Of a DNA stretch of 64,000 bases, positions 35,816 through 48,219 are shown in pieces; within the stretch, counting starts at the first letter, position 1, and each line of letters opens with the position of its first letter. Below the pieces are notes generated by a model, which was not told where the DNA came from, did not search any database, and saw only the letters and a list, made by a program, of their open reading frames with translations. The position numbers were made by a program, and so were the translations under genes. The DNA comes from Magicicada septendecula (taxonomy: Eukaryota > Arthropoda > Insecta > Hemiptera > Cicadidae): contig CM068372.1 of the NCBI GenBank assembly GCA_034769895.1, positions 373,631,258-373,695,257 on the forward strand, in the 5' to 3' direction.

Positions 35816-36787
35816 TTACACAGTAGGCAAGAAATGCATCCTCTGGAATATTATCTGGATAATAGATACAGTCTTGAAGTTTCTTGGGTGGTTATCTATT
35901 TCGCTTTGGTCTCTCATTTCCTTTTTCTTTATGTGTTTCAATAGACTCTTTACAATTTTCATCAATCTTAACAGATTCTTCAGCTGGGTTAGTTTGATCG
36001 TCGTTGTCTTCATTTTCGATTGCTTGATTTTTATAGATGTCAGTATTTTAGTCTTCTTCAAGTAGGTAATCTTGGTCTTGACGGTCATCGTACAGAATGT
36101 GTCTATTGTTTTCACTTGGTTCTGGCTTATGCTTATATCGTGTTTCATCAATGTCACATCTCTTGAGATTATTATTGTATCTTCATTTGGAATCCATAAT
36201 CTGTAGCCATTTTTCCCATAGCCAACCATGATGCACTCGTAGGCTGTAGTATCTAGCTTGCTTCTTGGTACTGGCATCTTATATGCCCAAGGTTTGCAGC
36301 TGAAAACTTGTAATCTATTTATGTTCACTTTACCTAAGTATTCATCTGCTGGAGTTTTTCCTTCAAGAGCAGTTGTTGGTGAACAATTAAGTTGGTACGC
36401 AGCACACCTTATGGCTTCTCTCCATAAGTACTTGGGTACATTAGTTTCAGCGAGTAGAGTCCTAGTCTTGCTCATCAGCGTAAAATTTATTCTCTCACCT
36501 ACCCCATTTTGTTGTGGAGTATGAGGTAGACTACTCTCAAGGCTGATTCCTTTTTGCCTGCAGAAGTTTTGAAAAACGTTTGACAAGAACTCCCCTCCAC
36601 AATCTGTCCTGATCCTCGAGCAAGAATATCCATTTGCTTTTAACTCACGGATATAGTCCATTAAATTTCTTTCAGCTTCGCTTTTTGATTTGAGAAGATA
36701 CACTCGGACAAAATGTGTGTAGTCATCGATGATAGTTTGGTAGTATCTTTCACTATCCATTGTTTGAACTTTTACTGGTCCAGCCAA
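35816..36787 (-). pseudogene. Copia integrase (in frame with gag-protease after a TGA; frameshift at its end)
   Basis: The catalytic core shows IIDDYTHFVRV (first Asp), IRTDCGGEF (second Asp) and PQQNGVGERIN (Glu), the D,D-35-E triad of Copia integrase, then SPTTALEGKTPADEYLGK. The frame is the same as the gag-protease ORF; a TGA at 36812-36814 separates them. After about 36090 the frame is lost: the acidic linker leading to RT reads in another frame, which also contains a TAA near 35895. The methionine at 36787 is internal, not a true start. Confidence 0.85.
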
Positions 36788-36811
36788 ATCACTGTGGAAT
36801 AATTCTCCCTT

Positions 36812-38238
36812 TCAACTCGATCTTGGCAATTTGACATCACAGAAAGGTTTGCGATTAGCTTTGCCTTGATTGCAGGGACTACAAACTCCGAATTTATGTG
36901 GTAGTTTCATTTTTCTTAAACTGTTTTCATTTAAATGTCCTAATCTTTGGTGCCATAGATTTGCATTATTGCCCACACAACAAACAGTCTCTTTATCTAT
37001 TTCAAGTTTTGTGATGTACAGATTTCCCATTGATTCACATATCAGCTTGAAATTATTTTTATTTTTGATTGTAGCAGCATTTTTATCAAAAATCACAGCA
37101 TTACTTTTTTGACTAATTTTCCTCACCCACAGTAAATTGTATGAAAGTCCCGGAACAATCAGAGCAGTAATTTTAATGCGCTTAGTTTCTCTGTGTTTGT
37201 TTTTTGTCCGAAGTTTAAACACTCCTCTCTTTGTAACTGGTAACTTGTCACCGTTTGCAATTTTTATCCCCACTTTTTCTTCGATCTCCTCGATGTCGGA
37301 CATGTATTTTTCTGCAGCTTCTGTCACTAGGTGATCCGTGGCGCCACTATCGAGGATAAAGGTTATACTATCGTTTGTCGTGTTGGTAAAAAGGGCACTA
37401 CTTTTTCCTTCACAGTCATTCGCTGCGATGAACGATATATAATTGTTTCCTTTTTCTTCCTCCACATTTGAATTCTCACTTCTATGTGGCCTAGCCTTAC
37501 TTCGACCTCTTTGCGCGCCTCTTCCTTGTTTCTGATGTCGACGACTTTTCAATGTTTTGGGACAATCCCTAGCATAATGGCCGTCTTCACCACACTCATA
37601 GCAGCCTGTACTTTTATTCAACTTGTTCCCAGAGAATGAGTAATTTTTGTCGATGTTATCTTGATGATTTTCCTTGAATTTCAGCTCTGCATCAAGCAAT
37701 TGTTTTTTCACAAATTCGAGTGTAAAAGTTTTCTCATCGGTGTTCATCATTTCTATAGCCGTGATGACTGTTTCATAGCGCTCCAGCATCATAAGAAGTA
37801 AATAACACGACTTATCACTGTCGCTGAGTTGCGAGCCAAGTGCTGATAATTCCTCTATTAAAGTTTCGAACTGGGTAAAATGATCTTGCAGGTCTCCAGT
37901 AGAAAATTTCAGTTTCAGCAATTTTCGCATAACATACATTTTCATCAATGGGCTTTTCCTTTCAAACAGATTTGCCAGCAGCTCCGTCATTTCTCTCGCC
38001 ATCTTGGCATTTTGAATAATGCGTACATATTTATCCGATATGGACTGCACGATTGTGTATCTTGCTTTGGCGTCTTTGGTTGTAAAAGAAACCTTGTCTT
38101 CTCCACATACATCATCTAATTTGATGTCGAATACATCTGCTACACCTTCTTTTTCGAGCATCGTCCTTACTCAAAATTTCCAGCTTGAGAAATTTTTCTC
38201 CGTCAATATAGGGAATGGTACTCTGTTACAGCAGCCAT
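36812..38238 (-). pseudogene. Copia gag, zinc knuckle and protease
   Basis: The original start is probably the ATG at 38238 (MAAVTE). A frameshift and a TGA lie between it and MLEKEGV at 38161, from where 449 codons are open. The frame has the helical Copia gag region (HFTQFETLIEELSALGSQLS), a CCHC knuckle CYECGEDGHYARDC, a protease motif FILDSGATDHLV and the pre-integrase segment LWHQRLGHLN. The frame ends at TGA 36812-36814 and continues as integrase. Gag and pol are in one frame, as is usual for Copia. Confidence 0.85.
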
Positions 38239-38350
38239 CTTGTTCACTCTTTGCTGGTTCTCTCTTACGCCACGATTTAACTCGTTGATTTTCAATTTCT
38301 TACATCAAATTGCACAGATCAACTTTAGGCATGACCTGGGCCCATACATA
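38239..38350 (-). other. Copia leader remnant; 5' LTR and primer site missing
   Basis: No tRNA-iMet half-site or second copy of the 3' LTR is visible. The sequence passes directly into the Gypsy LTR at 38351, which itself lacks its first 77 bp. A deletion or recombination junction is the simplest reading. Confidence 0.5.
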
Positions 38351-40290
38351 ATCTTTCTTATAGATAATATGCAGAAAAGTATAAATACAATTTAACAAAT
38401 AAAGGAATGAAAATAAGATGTAACTATTTGAAAATAAATAATAATTTCAATGAGTAAAAAGTAATAATAAAGGAAATATTATGATAAGTACATGCAATGG
38501 GAATAGGAAATAAAAACCTATTAATTAATTATTTTAATGACAATGACAAGACTATCAGATAACATGACTATGACTAATACACCCAGGAGGGAAGATCAAA
38601 TGATAAAAAAAATGTAAATAAATGTTAATGTAAATAGAAATATAGTGGATAAGTGTTAATAAGTTAGTAATTAAGTAAGAAAACATTTGTTATGGTATGA
38701 GTCTATCAAACCATATAGAGGTCTGCGAACCTCAAACAGTTATTGTATGTACTCTCACTACAGACTGTAAGTGATACAAAAAAAAACAATTAAGATAATA
38801 TTAAACCCATGATTACCAACTACATAATGTAAGAAAGGTGAAAATAATGAAAATAACAGTGATTAATGTTAAAAAGCAGTGTATAAGTTTTCAGAATTTT
38901 GTGAAGTGAAATTGCATAGGAAATAGACCTTGTTATAATATAAACAGTGAGTAATGCATGTAATTTATATAAAATAACTATGTAACTAACCTAATAAATT
39001 ACTTATAACTAATTAATTATTGTTAGTGAACAATACTTATAACTAGTGGAATATATCCCTAGAAAATAATTATGTATCCTACATCAGGGACAAGTAAAAA
39101 TAAGGTTAAAATAAATCATGTTAATTATAAAGTGTAAAAACAACCCTGTGACCCATAAAACATGTTGTGAAGCCAAGAGCTTTACCAAGTGAATCTAGAG
39201 ACTAAAAGAAAGAGAAAGGTTGTTGATTGTTGCATTTGAAGAAAACCAGAACACATATAATTTGAAGCTTAAAATTTCTACTAAAAGATAATGTATATTA
39301 ATGAAAGAAAGTTCCTGAAATAATGAAACGTACACTGTCTTAAAACATTGAAACTGAAGGCCAGAAGAATTTTAACAAGAAAATAATCTGTAAAACTAAA
39401 CAGCAATCTGGTGAGAGTGTTCTAAGTATATACGATTAGGCTAAGACATACATTTATTCACTCATTATTAAATTTAAAGTAACTAGAACAGTTAACTGAT
39501 ATAACACAAATATTATAAACATTATGAACAGTGAAGTACACACTAACTTACTATAAACTAAAGTGGAAAACTGTGTATTTTATTGAAAATAAGCTTTGAA
39601 CTATTCTTATAGATATATCCAACATGGCAGCAGTGTTGAATTAGAAATAGTATCAAACCAATGAGTGGGAGTGAGACCCAATGCATATATAATGACTGCG
39701 AGTGAGATGGTGAGATTCTCACAGCGCTCATAGTGGAGAATGCAATAAACTCACTTAACAAGATTATATTGTTTTTAATTATTAATGAGTATTAACTATC
39801 CAGTGTTCAAATTTTTTAATTTTTAATTTCTGTTAATTTCATGTTCTCATTGTACTCTTTTAGTTTGTTCTGATTAGATTGTTTCCTACCCAACATAACA
39901 TTAATGAAACTGCTTTATTATTTTTATATTTTCTATAATATGTATAAAATGTTATTATGTACGACTTTGACTGTACATTGACTTTAATTTTTTATTAACC
40001 CTGAGAAAGAGTTCTTATTTTATTAAATCTAAAGGAGCTACCGGATGAAGAGAAAGGCATTGCATGTCAATGAATTTTAATGTGTGTTAAAAAGTAAAGA
40101 GTAATCATTTGTAGATGTATATAAAAAAAAATAAATAAAATAAAGCTGAGAATTAAGACAAGACTGAACAAGAGTTAATTTTTTATTTCATTTTACATAA
40201 AATTGGCACCAACAACTTGGGGCTCTACAGGATATTAATTACATTGAACGTTAAGATTTACATTTATAAAAAAGGAAATATTACTTTACA
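38351..40290 (+). repeat. Gypsy 5' LTR (truncated at its start)
   Basis: Matches the split 3' LTR (43219-43323, 51097-52065, 53544-54267). It lacks the first 77 bp found at 43142-43218. It contains a TATATAAT box (39686-39693) and an AATAAA (39744-39749), as expected for U3/R. The right end is ambiguous: TTTACA at 40197 and again at 40290 both precede a primer-like site. Confidence 0.8.
40204..40221 (+). promoter_or_regulatory. Primer-binding site copy 1 of the Gypsy element
   Basis: TGGCACCAACAACTTGGGGC, related to the tRNA-Lys(CUU) site TGGCGCCCAACGTGGGGC, preceded by TTTACATAAAAT. It is decayed compared with copy 2. Confidence 0.45.
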
Positions 40291-40296
40291 TAAAAT

Positions 40297-40315
40297 TGGC
40301 GACCAACATGGGGCT
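40297..40315 (+). promoter_or_regulatory. Primer-binding site copy 2 of the Gypsy element
   Basis: TGGCGACCAACATGGGGCT, preceded by the same TTTACATAAAAT, 93 bp after copy 1. Closest to a tRNA-Lys-type site. Confidence 0.6.
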
Positions 40316-40367
40316 AGAAAAAAAATAAAATAAAGAATAAATAAATAAGAATTGGACAGAATTATAA

Positions 40368-41159
40368 TTGTCATTTCTAGCCGGCGATTATACAAAAGAA
40401 AACAAGTTGTCCAGCAGAGGAACCTCATGTAGGAGAAACAAGACAGCTAATACGGAAATGAATATGGAAGAGAATGAGGCTCAACCTGCACTAGAAGTGG
40501 AGGTAGAAGCCAGCAATATAGAAGAAAATCAACCCGACAAACCAGCATATACGGAGAATGTAAGTATACAGGAAATGATAAGGCTTATGGCCAAACAATT
40601 AAGTAAGAAAATGGAAGATAATAACCAACAGTTGAAGGAAGAATTAAAAAATGATAGTAAACAGTTGAAGGAAGCACTAAGCAAGGAAATAGAAGAACAA
40701 ATGACTGAAATCAGAAAGGATCTGAAAAATCAGGTGGAAGAAAGCAATGAGAACTTGAAGCAGCAAATCATAGGGGAAATTGCTGAGATTAATAAAAAAA
40801 TGGAACAATATAATGAAACAATCAAACAGCAGATTTCTGAAACCAACAAACAGCTAAAGCAAACAAGTTTGGAACTACAGCAATTCAAGGAAGATGTCTG
40901 CATACAGATTAACCATGTAGAAAATAATAATATAATAAGAATTGAATCATTGCAGAAAGAAACACAAGAGAAAATAGAAAAGGTGCAAGAGAATGTAGAA
41001 GAGAAAATAGAGCACATGGAGGTCAACGTTAATAGTGTAAAGAACCAAGTAACTAATAATACGGAGAAAATAGAAGAGATACATCAAACAGAACTAGTAA
41101 ATATACGGGAAGAATTGGAGATGATTAGGAATAGGCCATTTAATGTACTTAATTTCTAA
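40368..41159 (+). CDS. Gypsy gag, N-terminal coiled-coil part
   Basis: The likely true start is the Met at 40458 or 40467 (MNMEENEAQ). The frame is almost entirely long Glu/Lys/Gln heptads (NLKQQIIGEIAEINKKMEQY, EKVQENVEEKIEHMEVNV), as in the N-terminal part of many insect Gypsy gag proteins. It ends RPFNVLNF at 41159; the capsid part restarts at 41283 in another frame, so gag is probably broken in between (about 41157-41282). Confidence 0.7.
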   Translation: MSFLAGDYTKENKLSSRGTSCRRNKTANTEMNMEENEAQPALEVEVEASNIEENQPDKPAYTENVSIQEMIRLMAKQLSKKMEDNNQQLKEELKNDSKQLKEALSKEIEEQMTEIRKDLKNQVEESNENLKQQIIGEIAEINKKMEQYNETIKQQISETNKQLKQTSLELQQFKEDVCIQINHVENNNIIRIESLQKETQEKIEKVQENVEEKIEHMEVNVNSVKNQVTNNTEKIEEIHQTELVNIREELEMIRNRPFNVLNF

Positions 41160-41282
41160 CTTGCTGATAATAGAGAAATAATTAATTTCAAGAATTAGAG
41201 AAAGAACCCAATGTAATTTCTAGAAAGGATTGAAGAGAACATTGCAAAAAACAGAGAAACAAGATGGACAGTAATTCGAAGT

Positions 41283-41774
41283 ATGCTGGACGAACACTTT
41301 AAGGACATGACTGATAACTGGTGGACAGCAACCCGGCACAACATACACGACTATCAAGAGTTTAGGGTGTTGTTTAAAGCAAAATATTGGTCTGAATCCA
41401 CCCAAAACATAGTGAGAGACAATTTGTGCAATGGCAAATATGATCCACAGAGAGGCCAATCACCAACGGCATATTTCTTGGGAAAGGTGTGCCTAGCTAG
41501 AAACCTGGAACCCATGATACCAGAGGAGTGCCTGGTAACTAAACTCTCTTATCACTATGAGGAAGGGATTGCAGGAGCAAGACTTTGCGGACAGATCAAA
41601 ACAATACAGTCCATGGCAGCACTGTTAGAAAATTACAAGCATGAAAATTATTACCGCAGAAGAAGTAGACACAGAAATGACAACCAGCTAAGGGACAGAA
41701 ATAATACTGCTAACAATAGTAATCAGAGTAATAATGGCAACCGTGATAATCGACCATGGGTAAACCACGTATAA
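41283..41774 (+). pseudogene. Gypsy gag, capsid part
   Basis: Residues DNWWTATRHNIHDYQEFRVL, FKAKYWSESTQNIVRDNLCN and GKYDPQRGQSPTAYFLGKVC match the retrotransposon gag fold typical of insect Gypsy elements (W-WW...F...F...YW...V...L..G.Y...G.S...Y...). The C-terminus is Arg/Asn-rich with no zinc knuckle, also common in this group. It lacks its own start and is separated from the coiled-coil part by a frame break. Confidence 0.8.
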
Positions 41775-42049
41775 ACACACAATCGAGAAAATAACCGCGG
41801 TTCTAGAAGACAATACTATCAAGGATGCAGAAGCCTAGAACTCAACCACTGATACCCGAATAATAATAGAGCCAATAATTACAACAGAAGTTACCCAAGA
41901 AGGAGAAGAAGTATTGAAGATCATAGGAGAACGAATAATTATAGCTTAATGGGGGACACCAGTGAGGACAGACGTAATGTAATTAGCAACGATAACCACC
42001 ATAACAATGATATTAGGGACAATGACGATAACCAGAATTTAAACGAGAG

Positions 42050-43081
42050 GTGGCAGTGAGAAATCGTAATGGCCCATCACTGATCCAATCTTCTGGGTAC
42101 CGATTTAGACTACGACACCACATACCCAACAAGACTATTATTGTAATTAAGACTAATTATTTAAAAAACATCCGAGAGGACTTGTTAACCGAAGAATCTG
42201 CCCATGTAGAAAGTAACAATAATGAAATAACATACATTAGAGCTGATGTAAATGGGATTCCAACCGAAATAATGATAGATACTGGGGCGAACGTTTCATT
42301 GATTGACAGCACAGAGTTAAATAGAATACAAAAGGGATGCAAGAAAATAATACCAACACTACCCATTAATAGCGTAACACTAATTGGAGCTACTGGACGC
42401 CGGAACAAGTCTGTAAAGAAACAGGTATTGCTTGGCGTGAAAAGTAATGGATCAACAGTTCCCATGATATTTTTGGTAGCCAAGGATCTACCATTTAATT
42501 TATTAGTCTTGTGCGATATGCTAAGGCAGTATTCGGCCATAATTTACATGAGCAGAGAGAAGGTGTCTCTGATCTCAGACGATTTAGTATGGATGGCTGA
42601 GTTAATTGGAAGCCAATGTGCCCCTCAGAACCGTGCCAGCTACTATGTTAGGGAGGATAAATATGATGGATACGGTTCATTACAAAATAGCATAGAATAT
42701 CATAACAATAATGAAGAAATATGGCAGAATAAACTAGAAGAGATCCAGAGATTCCAGCAAGAAAAAATGGGGTTAAATTTAACTGAAGAACAAGTGGATA
42801 AACTAATATCAATATACAGTAAATATAAACATATTTTCTCCGACATGCCTGATAAAGTGAGAAACTATCAATGTAAATTAAAATTCAAAGAACCAGTCGA
42901 ATTCAGCAGGAAGTCATATCCCATCGCGTATTCCTTGAAAGTAGTGGTAAGAAGTGAAATAAACAAAATGATGGCAGATGATATTATCGAATATAGTCAC
43001 TCTCCATACACCAACCCTATAGTTGCAATCCCAAAGAAAAACGGAAAAGATATTATGAAGACCTTACACAAGAATGAATGA
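42050..43081 (+). pseudogene. Gypsy pol: protease and the first part of RT (truncated)
   Basis: The aspartic protease motif is EIMIDTGANVSLID (about 42260-42305), followed by NSVTLIGATGRR and LPFNLLVLCDMLRQ. The RT N-terminus is visible at the end: CKLKFKEPVEFSRKSYPIAY and PYTNPIVAIPKKNGKD. The frame stops at 43081 before any RT active-site motif. About 60 bp later comes the polypurine tract. RT, RNase H and integrase are therefore lost in one internal deletion with its breakpoint near 43055. Confidence 0.85.
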
Positions 43082-43126
43082 TGATTTCTTCAGTCGTATA
43101 AATATTCCATCAGAAATAATCATTCT

Positions 43127-43141
43127 TAAAGGGGGGCATTA
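43127..43141 (+). promoter_or_regulatory. Gypsy polypurine tract
   Basis: TTAAAGGGGGGCATTA, directly before the LTR start TGTAACATAAAAAG at 43142. Confidence 0.7.
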
Positions 43142-43323
43142 TGTAACATAAAAAGATTATGCCCTAGAATAAATATAAATTAATCATCAAAATTCGTTGT
43201 GAATTATACCTAAACGCAATCTTTCTTATAGATAATATGCAGAAAAATATAAAAACAATTTAACAAATAACGGAATGAAAATAAGATGTAACTATTTGAA
43301 AATAAATAATAATTTCAATGAGT
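43142..43323 (+). repeat. Gypsy 3' LTR, first piece
   Basis: Starts TGTAACAT; from 43219 matches 38351 onward. Interrupted by the element at 43324. The 8-bp duplicated target CAATGAGT is 43316-43323. Confidence 0.85.
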
Positions 43324-44167
43324 CAGTGGCGCACCCAGGATTTTTTTTCGGGGGGGGTTTGAAAATTTAGAAACAAGGTGCACAATTTTGGTTTTCCTCA
43401 TTCTTTTCTTTACAGGAGGGCTTTTTCCTGGAGAAACGACAATACGCAACTTATAAGGAGCCAATATGTAAGAACAGGTAAAAATTAACTTTGCTTCATA
43501 GAATTTTACTCATGTACGTTCCACCTATAATGCTGCAAAGGCATACTGCACGTGTAAGAATTATGAGTTAAAATCATGTTAAGCACAGGCTTACTAATTT
43601 GCATATGCTTATTCAATAATTTAAATTACTTAATCAGTAGACACCGACTTTATTGAAATAATAATACAATAGTATAGTTAAAATAATCAGACATAAAGCA
43701 GTTGCCCACTTTGTAGTGGGGATAAGGCGGGAAGAATATTATACACGTGAGTAGAAAAAAGGCCTTTTGAAAATTTTAGCCTTCTCCTTGAATGACGAGT
43801 CTACGTACGGAGGTTTTGATTTCGATTTCTATTTCGATACTACTAAACAGTACTGTACATATGGACGTTTTGTAAGACGAAACAAGCAGTAGATACGACA
43901 GAGGTACCATACAAAGATTGCACCGAGTTAGAAAATGTTTAACATTTAATAGGCCTACTGCAATTATTCTGTAAACAGTGATTTGGTATGTTGTGTCTAT
44001 TTCAGTCTTTCTCCAGATCTTCTAGTCGAGCCTAGACATTAACAAACATTGTATATTTTGACGTACATAATAGTTTGTAAATTTGTGATGTTATTCAATT
44101 TGTTTCTTGGATAATAGTTTGTGTACGTGTTACGATTCAGGAAAAAACATAGTAATATCGGTAGAAA

Positions 44168-44320
44168 TGAGCCTCTGACAAAGCTGACGAAAACTAGTTC
44201 AAGCTACAAGGTGAAAGTTTAACATTTTTACCAATAAAAAAATTAGTGTTCCGAGTCAGTAGTTATATATTTAACTTATAATTAGTTAATCAACGGACAC
44301 GTCATGGACAACAAAATCCA
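44168..44320 (+). mobile_element. Penelope-like 3' end, short fragment
   Basis: GCCTCTGACAAAGCTGACGAAAA, then an A/T-rich tail and 'gtgttccgagtcag', as at 33844-33940. Downstream 'acacgtcatggacaac' is also shared with 33.97 kb. No coding part remains. The hammerhead-like core (about 44175-44216) is degenerate. Confidence 0.65.
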
Positions 44321-44529
44321 GGAATATAGTCAAAATTACCCTGGCAACTTAATTTGTTTGAATAAGTAACATCAATAATAGGCCCGAATGTGAAATGACT
44401 GTGTGTGTTTTAAAAAAACAACAAATGTAAATTGTCCATAAAGAACAGGAGAGACAATATTAATGAAAAAATTATACCAAAACTGTTTAAGTATTAAAAC
44501 CATTTAATTACTTACAACCAATTACAAAT

Positions 44530-45657
44530 ATTTAGCTCAATTCTTCCATCCCACCAATGTTTCCTTCGCTGTTATTATAACTCAAATCGTCTTCACTGCT
44601 GCTATCACGTTATTTATTAATTTTGAAATGAACTGTTACATTATACACTCTTTGGTCTGATCTCCCGTAATCTTTTCAATTTTCATGACATGGTCACATC
44701 TTGATGTGCAATCTATGAAAGAAATACACTCAAATTCCTTTTTTGCTAAGTTTTTAACACTGTCTATGGAAAATGCACGTTTTTAGTACGCTTCTTCACC
44801 ATTGCCTAAATCAGTTCTAGGATTAAGATCAGGAAGTCAGGATGACAGAGTGGAAGTCGTAAAATGTAATGTCCATGGTTTGCCAAAACAGTGGTTACTA
44901 TAAGAGTTCTGTAGCTATGTTGGTTTACTTTGTTTAATTAGTGACTAGAACTCAGGTTAAGATAAATTGACTAAATAAATCTCATTATTCACTAACCAGT
45001 TAATTGTGTTTGTCTTTTTTTTTAATGATGTTGCAGGTGGATTTATTTATTCATTGAAAATTTCAGCCACATTTGTCGATGAAAACGTGCCAAAAGCAAT
45101 AGGAAACTTTTAATAGAATAACACAATAGAAAGTTAAGAGAAAATTATGGCAATTCAGAGAAGAAAGGTGTCTATCCACGTTTTTTTTTATCTGACAATG
45201 AATTCAGATTCGTCTATGTAAACTATAGGCCGTCGTTCTTCTCTGAATTGCCGTAATTTTCTTATATATTTTCTCTTAACTTTCTAATGAGTTATTCTAT
45301 TAAACGTTTCCTATTGCTTTTGGCACGTTTTCATCGAAATCTCATTTGACGAATAATGTGGCTCAGACTAGATGCACTACCATTGTAATTAATTTATCTC
45401 TTAAAAATTGTTTAAGTTACTTTGAATGTTGGTGTTTTCCCTTCTATGAATTGATATTCGTAAATAATTAATCGAATAGTACACTTGTCAAAATCGTCTA
45501 AATCAGTTTTTATTTCCTTTGTTGAGCATTTTTTATGGGAAGCACTGAAAGATTTTATGTCAGCCGTACACGCGGATGCTTCTTTAATAATTCTAAAAAC
45601 ACTACTTAGAGACACACTGCACGCCTGAGCTACCCTTCCCTGCAACTTTCTTTTTGA
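44530..45657 (-). pseudogene. Tc1/mariner-like (IS630-type, DDE_3) transposase, rearranged
   Basis: 45657-45412 encodes a helix-turn-helix-like segment (GRVAQACSVSLSSVFRIIKE) and DLDDFDKCTIRLIIYEYQF, which I recognise from a transposase family expanded in insects. 45261-45205 encodes RKLRQFREERRPIVYIDES, where Asp in YIDES is the first catalytic residue. A C-terminal part lies at about 44830-44640 (LPDLNPRTDLGNGEEAY, then SIDSVKNLAKKEFECI and CDHVMKIE). Several stops are present and most of the catalytic middle is absent. An inverted copy of the 45232-45363 segment lies at 45062-45167. Confidence 0.65.
45062..45363. repeat. Inverted repeat made of transposase coding sequence
   Basis: Arms 45062-45167 (plus) and 45232-45363 (minus) share 'gatgaaaacgtgccaaaagc' and the RKLRQFREE segment, with a spacer of about 64 bp carrying YIDES. 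One arm has a short deletion. It would form a long hairpin in RNA. Confidence 0.75.
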
Positions 45658-45781
45658 TATTCCCTTATCTTCCGATTTAATAAACTTGTATAACTTCCGT
45701 TATACATTATTTTCTGACTCTAACTATGGATGACTTTCCATTGTACAGAAATTGACAGGCCACTCAGCTTGATCTAGTTCA

Positions 45782-45785
45782 CTCT
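45782..45785. repeat. Probable target duplication CTCT (left) of the family A relative
   Basis: CTCT precedes TGTGAAGG at 45786 and follows the LTR end CCGTTACA at 50781-50784. Short and low in complexity, hence moderate confidence. Confidence 0.45.
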
Positions 45786-46821
45786 TGTGAAGGTTCTCGC
45801 CTTCTACCCTTTTAATTACTAATACACTCATCATAAAACAATACTTACCGCTGCCAGAATTTTACTTACCGTCATAGTCCCCGTAAAACTTGCCTTATTA
45901 AATTACCCAGGTCGCCAAAATGTTTTTTAGTTTTACATGTAAACTTTGAACACTCTTGCCCTTATAAAAATCGTAACATAATCCCGCTATCTGACCACCC
46001 TTAAAACTCAGAAAATCCCAAATTTCGTTAGACGAGTTGTCAACACAGAAAACTAGGAAATGGTTTACGGCGAAATAACTACACTAACACATGTTTATAG
46101 AAGAATGAACCTTTTAATTACTCTTTTTATTATTTTAATTAAATACTCTATCATTGATTATTACGTTTTCTTTATATTTAAAATGTTTACTAATTTTAGT
46201 CAAATAATTTTGTATAGACTACTACTACATCTTTCTAGTTGAGCCAGTACTTTTGATAACCCATACACACGCTCACTCAATTTACATTTCTTTTTAAAAC
46301 TTCCTATTTAATTAATGAGCTCTTTATTAATTATAATGTTTTAGCCGAATGAAACTGTCTTTACACTTGTTACCTATTTGCGTAATATCCAAACGTTGTA
46401 CACGATATTGTCCGGAACTGTTGTCACTAATCACTCTCCACTCCAAACACAGTTTATTATTACCTTACGCCATTTACTCGTCACTTTACTGTTTGTACAT
46501 TTTATATTACTTGGTAGGCCTACTTTTGTATTTTTCGGCCTACCAAGAACTCATCCGAGGCTACCGTTTTTGTTTATATCCCCAACTTTACTGTCTGATG
46601 CTGCTTACTACTGTTCACTCTCTCATGACAAACTGCAGACTGTTATTCATAAAAAGCCTGCTGCTGGGCGGTTACGCAATACGTCTGGCAATTGTTTAGG
46701 CTAACAATGTGCATTGCTGGTACTGGGGCTCCTCACAGGTGAAAGTTAACAATTTAAAAAGTGATTGAATTGATGCAATATAAAACTAAACTGGGGTAGC
46801 TCACAATTCTGTACCGTTACA
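45786..46821 (-). repeat. 3' LTR of the family A relative
   Basis: The right end is secure (GTACCGTTACA, then polypurine tract). The left end is deduced from TG and CTCT. The inner part resembles family A ('gttacgcaatacgtctgg', 'ggctcctcacaggtgaa') more than it resembles the other LTR of the same element. Confidence 0.6.
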
Positions 46822-46891
46822 ATACCCCCCCCCCCAATAAGAGGTTGAAGGCCAAAGCGTTCAAACTCTTATTGCCTAAACCCTAAGAGGG

Positions 46892-47110
46892 TCAGTGAGG
46901 ATATGGCGCCACAACCCCCCTGAACACTCTACTAAAATCATGGGTTCTTACCCCCCTAGTCTGGCGACTGCGGCAGCACCCATCCGACCTTACTGGACTT
47001 CTCTGTTCGAGATCCCAACACTGAAAAATCGAACAGATACCCGCCCCAGTATCACCTGACTTTAAAACATTCAACTAAAAAATCGACAAGCGGCCTTCCA
47101 TCACTCCATA
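46892..47110 (-). other. Conserved 3' block in the relative (partly open frame)
   Basis: 46892-47074 is open (start MNVLKSGDTGAG, core CWDLEQRSPVRSDGC). A TAG lies between it and the upstream MEGRLSIF segment, so the full 72-aa frame seen in family A is interrupted here. DNA identity to family A is high over this block and lower on both sides. Confidence 0.5.
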
Positions 47111-48219
47111 TCCCACAACTGATTTGTTTCCTCTTAGCCATAAAGGCTCATTCTTTGCAAAGTACTGGTTCTGCTTATACAAAGTACTGGTTTGGTTTAA
47201 AATAATAATATAACCTAAATAATATTCCCCGTATAATATTATCCAATCAAAATGACACATTAATTATACAAAATTACATATACACAGAATTTCCTTCAGT
47301 TTTCACTTCTAAATAAAGTACATCTTTCATTTATTTAACAATTACATTTGAAATTTGAATCAGAATAAATTTAAATTTATTATTAAAATCATCTTTCCAA
47401 TTAATTTAATTACCAAATTAATTTAATTATATTTAATTTCTCAAACTCTAAGTTCATTAATTCAATCTTATTTGTTCGAAACAATTTCATTTGTTTTAAT
47501 TACGTTTTACAAAAAGACCCTACAAAAATATTACCTACATTCCATCACATCAGATGTTTCTTTTTATTTCATAATAGGATTTTCCTACTGGCAATAATTC
47601 AGCAGACTACAACAGTTGTCAACTTAACACCTGGCTTTAGACATTAGTCAAAACATACAACACACCTGTTTACATTAACAGTTGTATGCCAGACTTGTTT
47701 TTATAAACACTCTGTTTCAACATTCATGGTTACATCATATACTGACACATGTACTGCACTTTTCAAATTTTTATAAATCTTTTAGTTAAGATTTTTGTCT
47801 CTTAAAAAAAATTTTTTTTTTTTTTTCAAATTCAGATCAAATATAATTTTAATTCACCACAATGACTTTAATAGCATTTTACTAAAAGCATTTTAACTTT
47901 AGTTATATTATTTAAAACACTGTGAATATAAATACACAATACAAAATAGGCTTCATGAATACCTTTTGTTCATTATTTTCGTGGAATAAAATTATTATTA
48001 TTTATTATTATGCCTTTCCCTCTCATTACACACATGTTGCACATAAGCTATAATGTACATTGCAACAGAATACTATTAACACAATACATTTAACATTAAC
48101 ACATTTATTTACAGATTTCCGTACTAATTTTCTTATATACCACACATCAATACCTAAATTCAGCAAGGTCATTACCATATATTAAAGTATTTAATATGTC
48201 CATACATTGCTTTTTTAGT

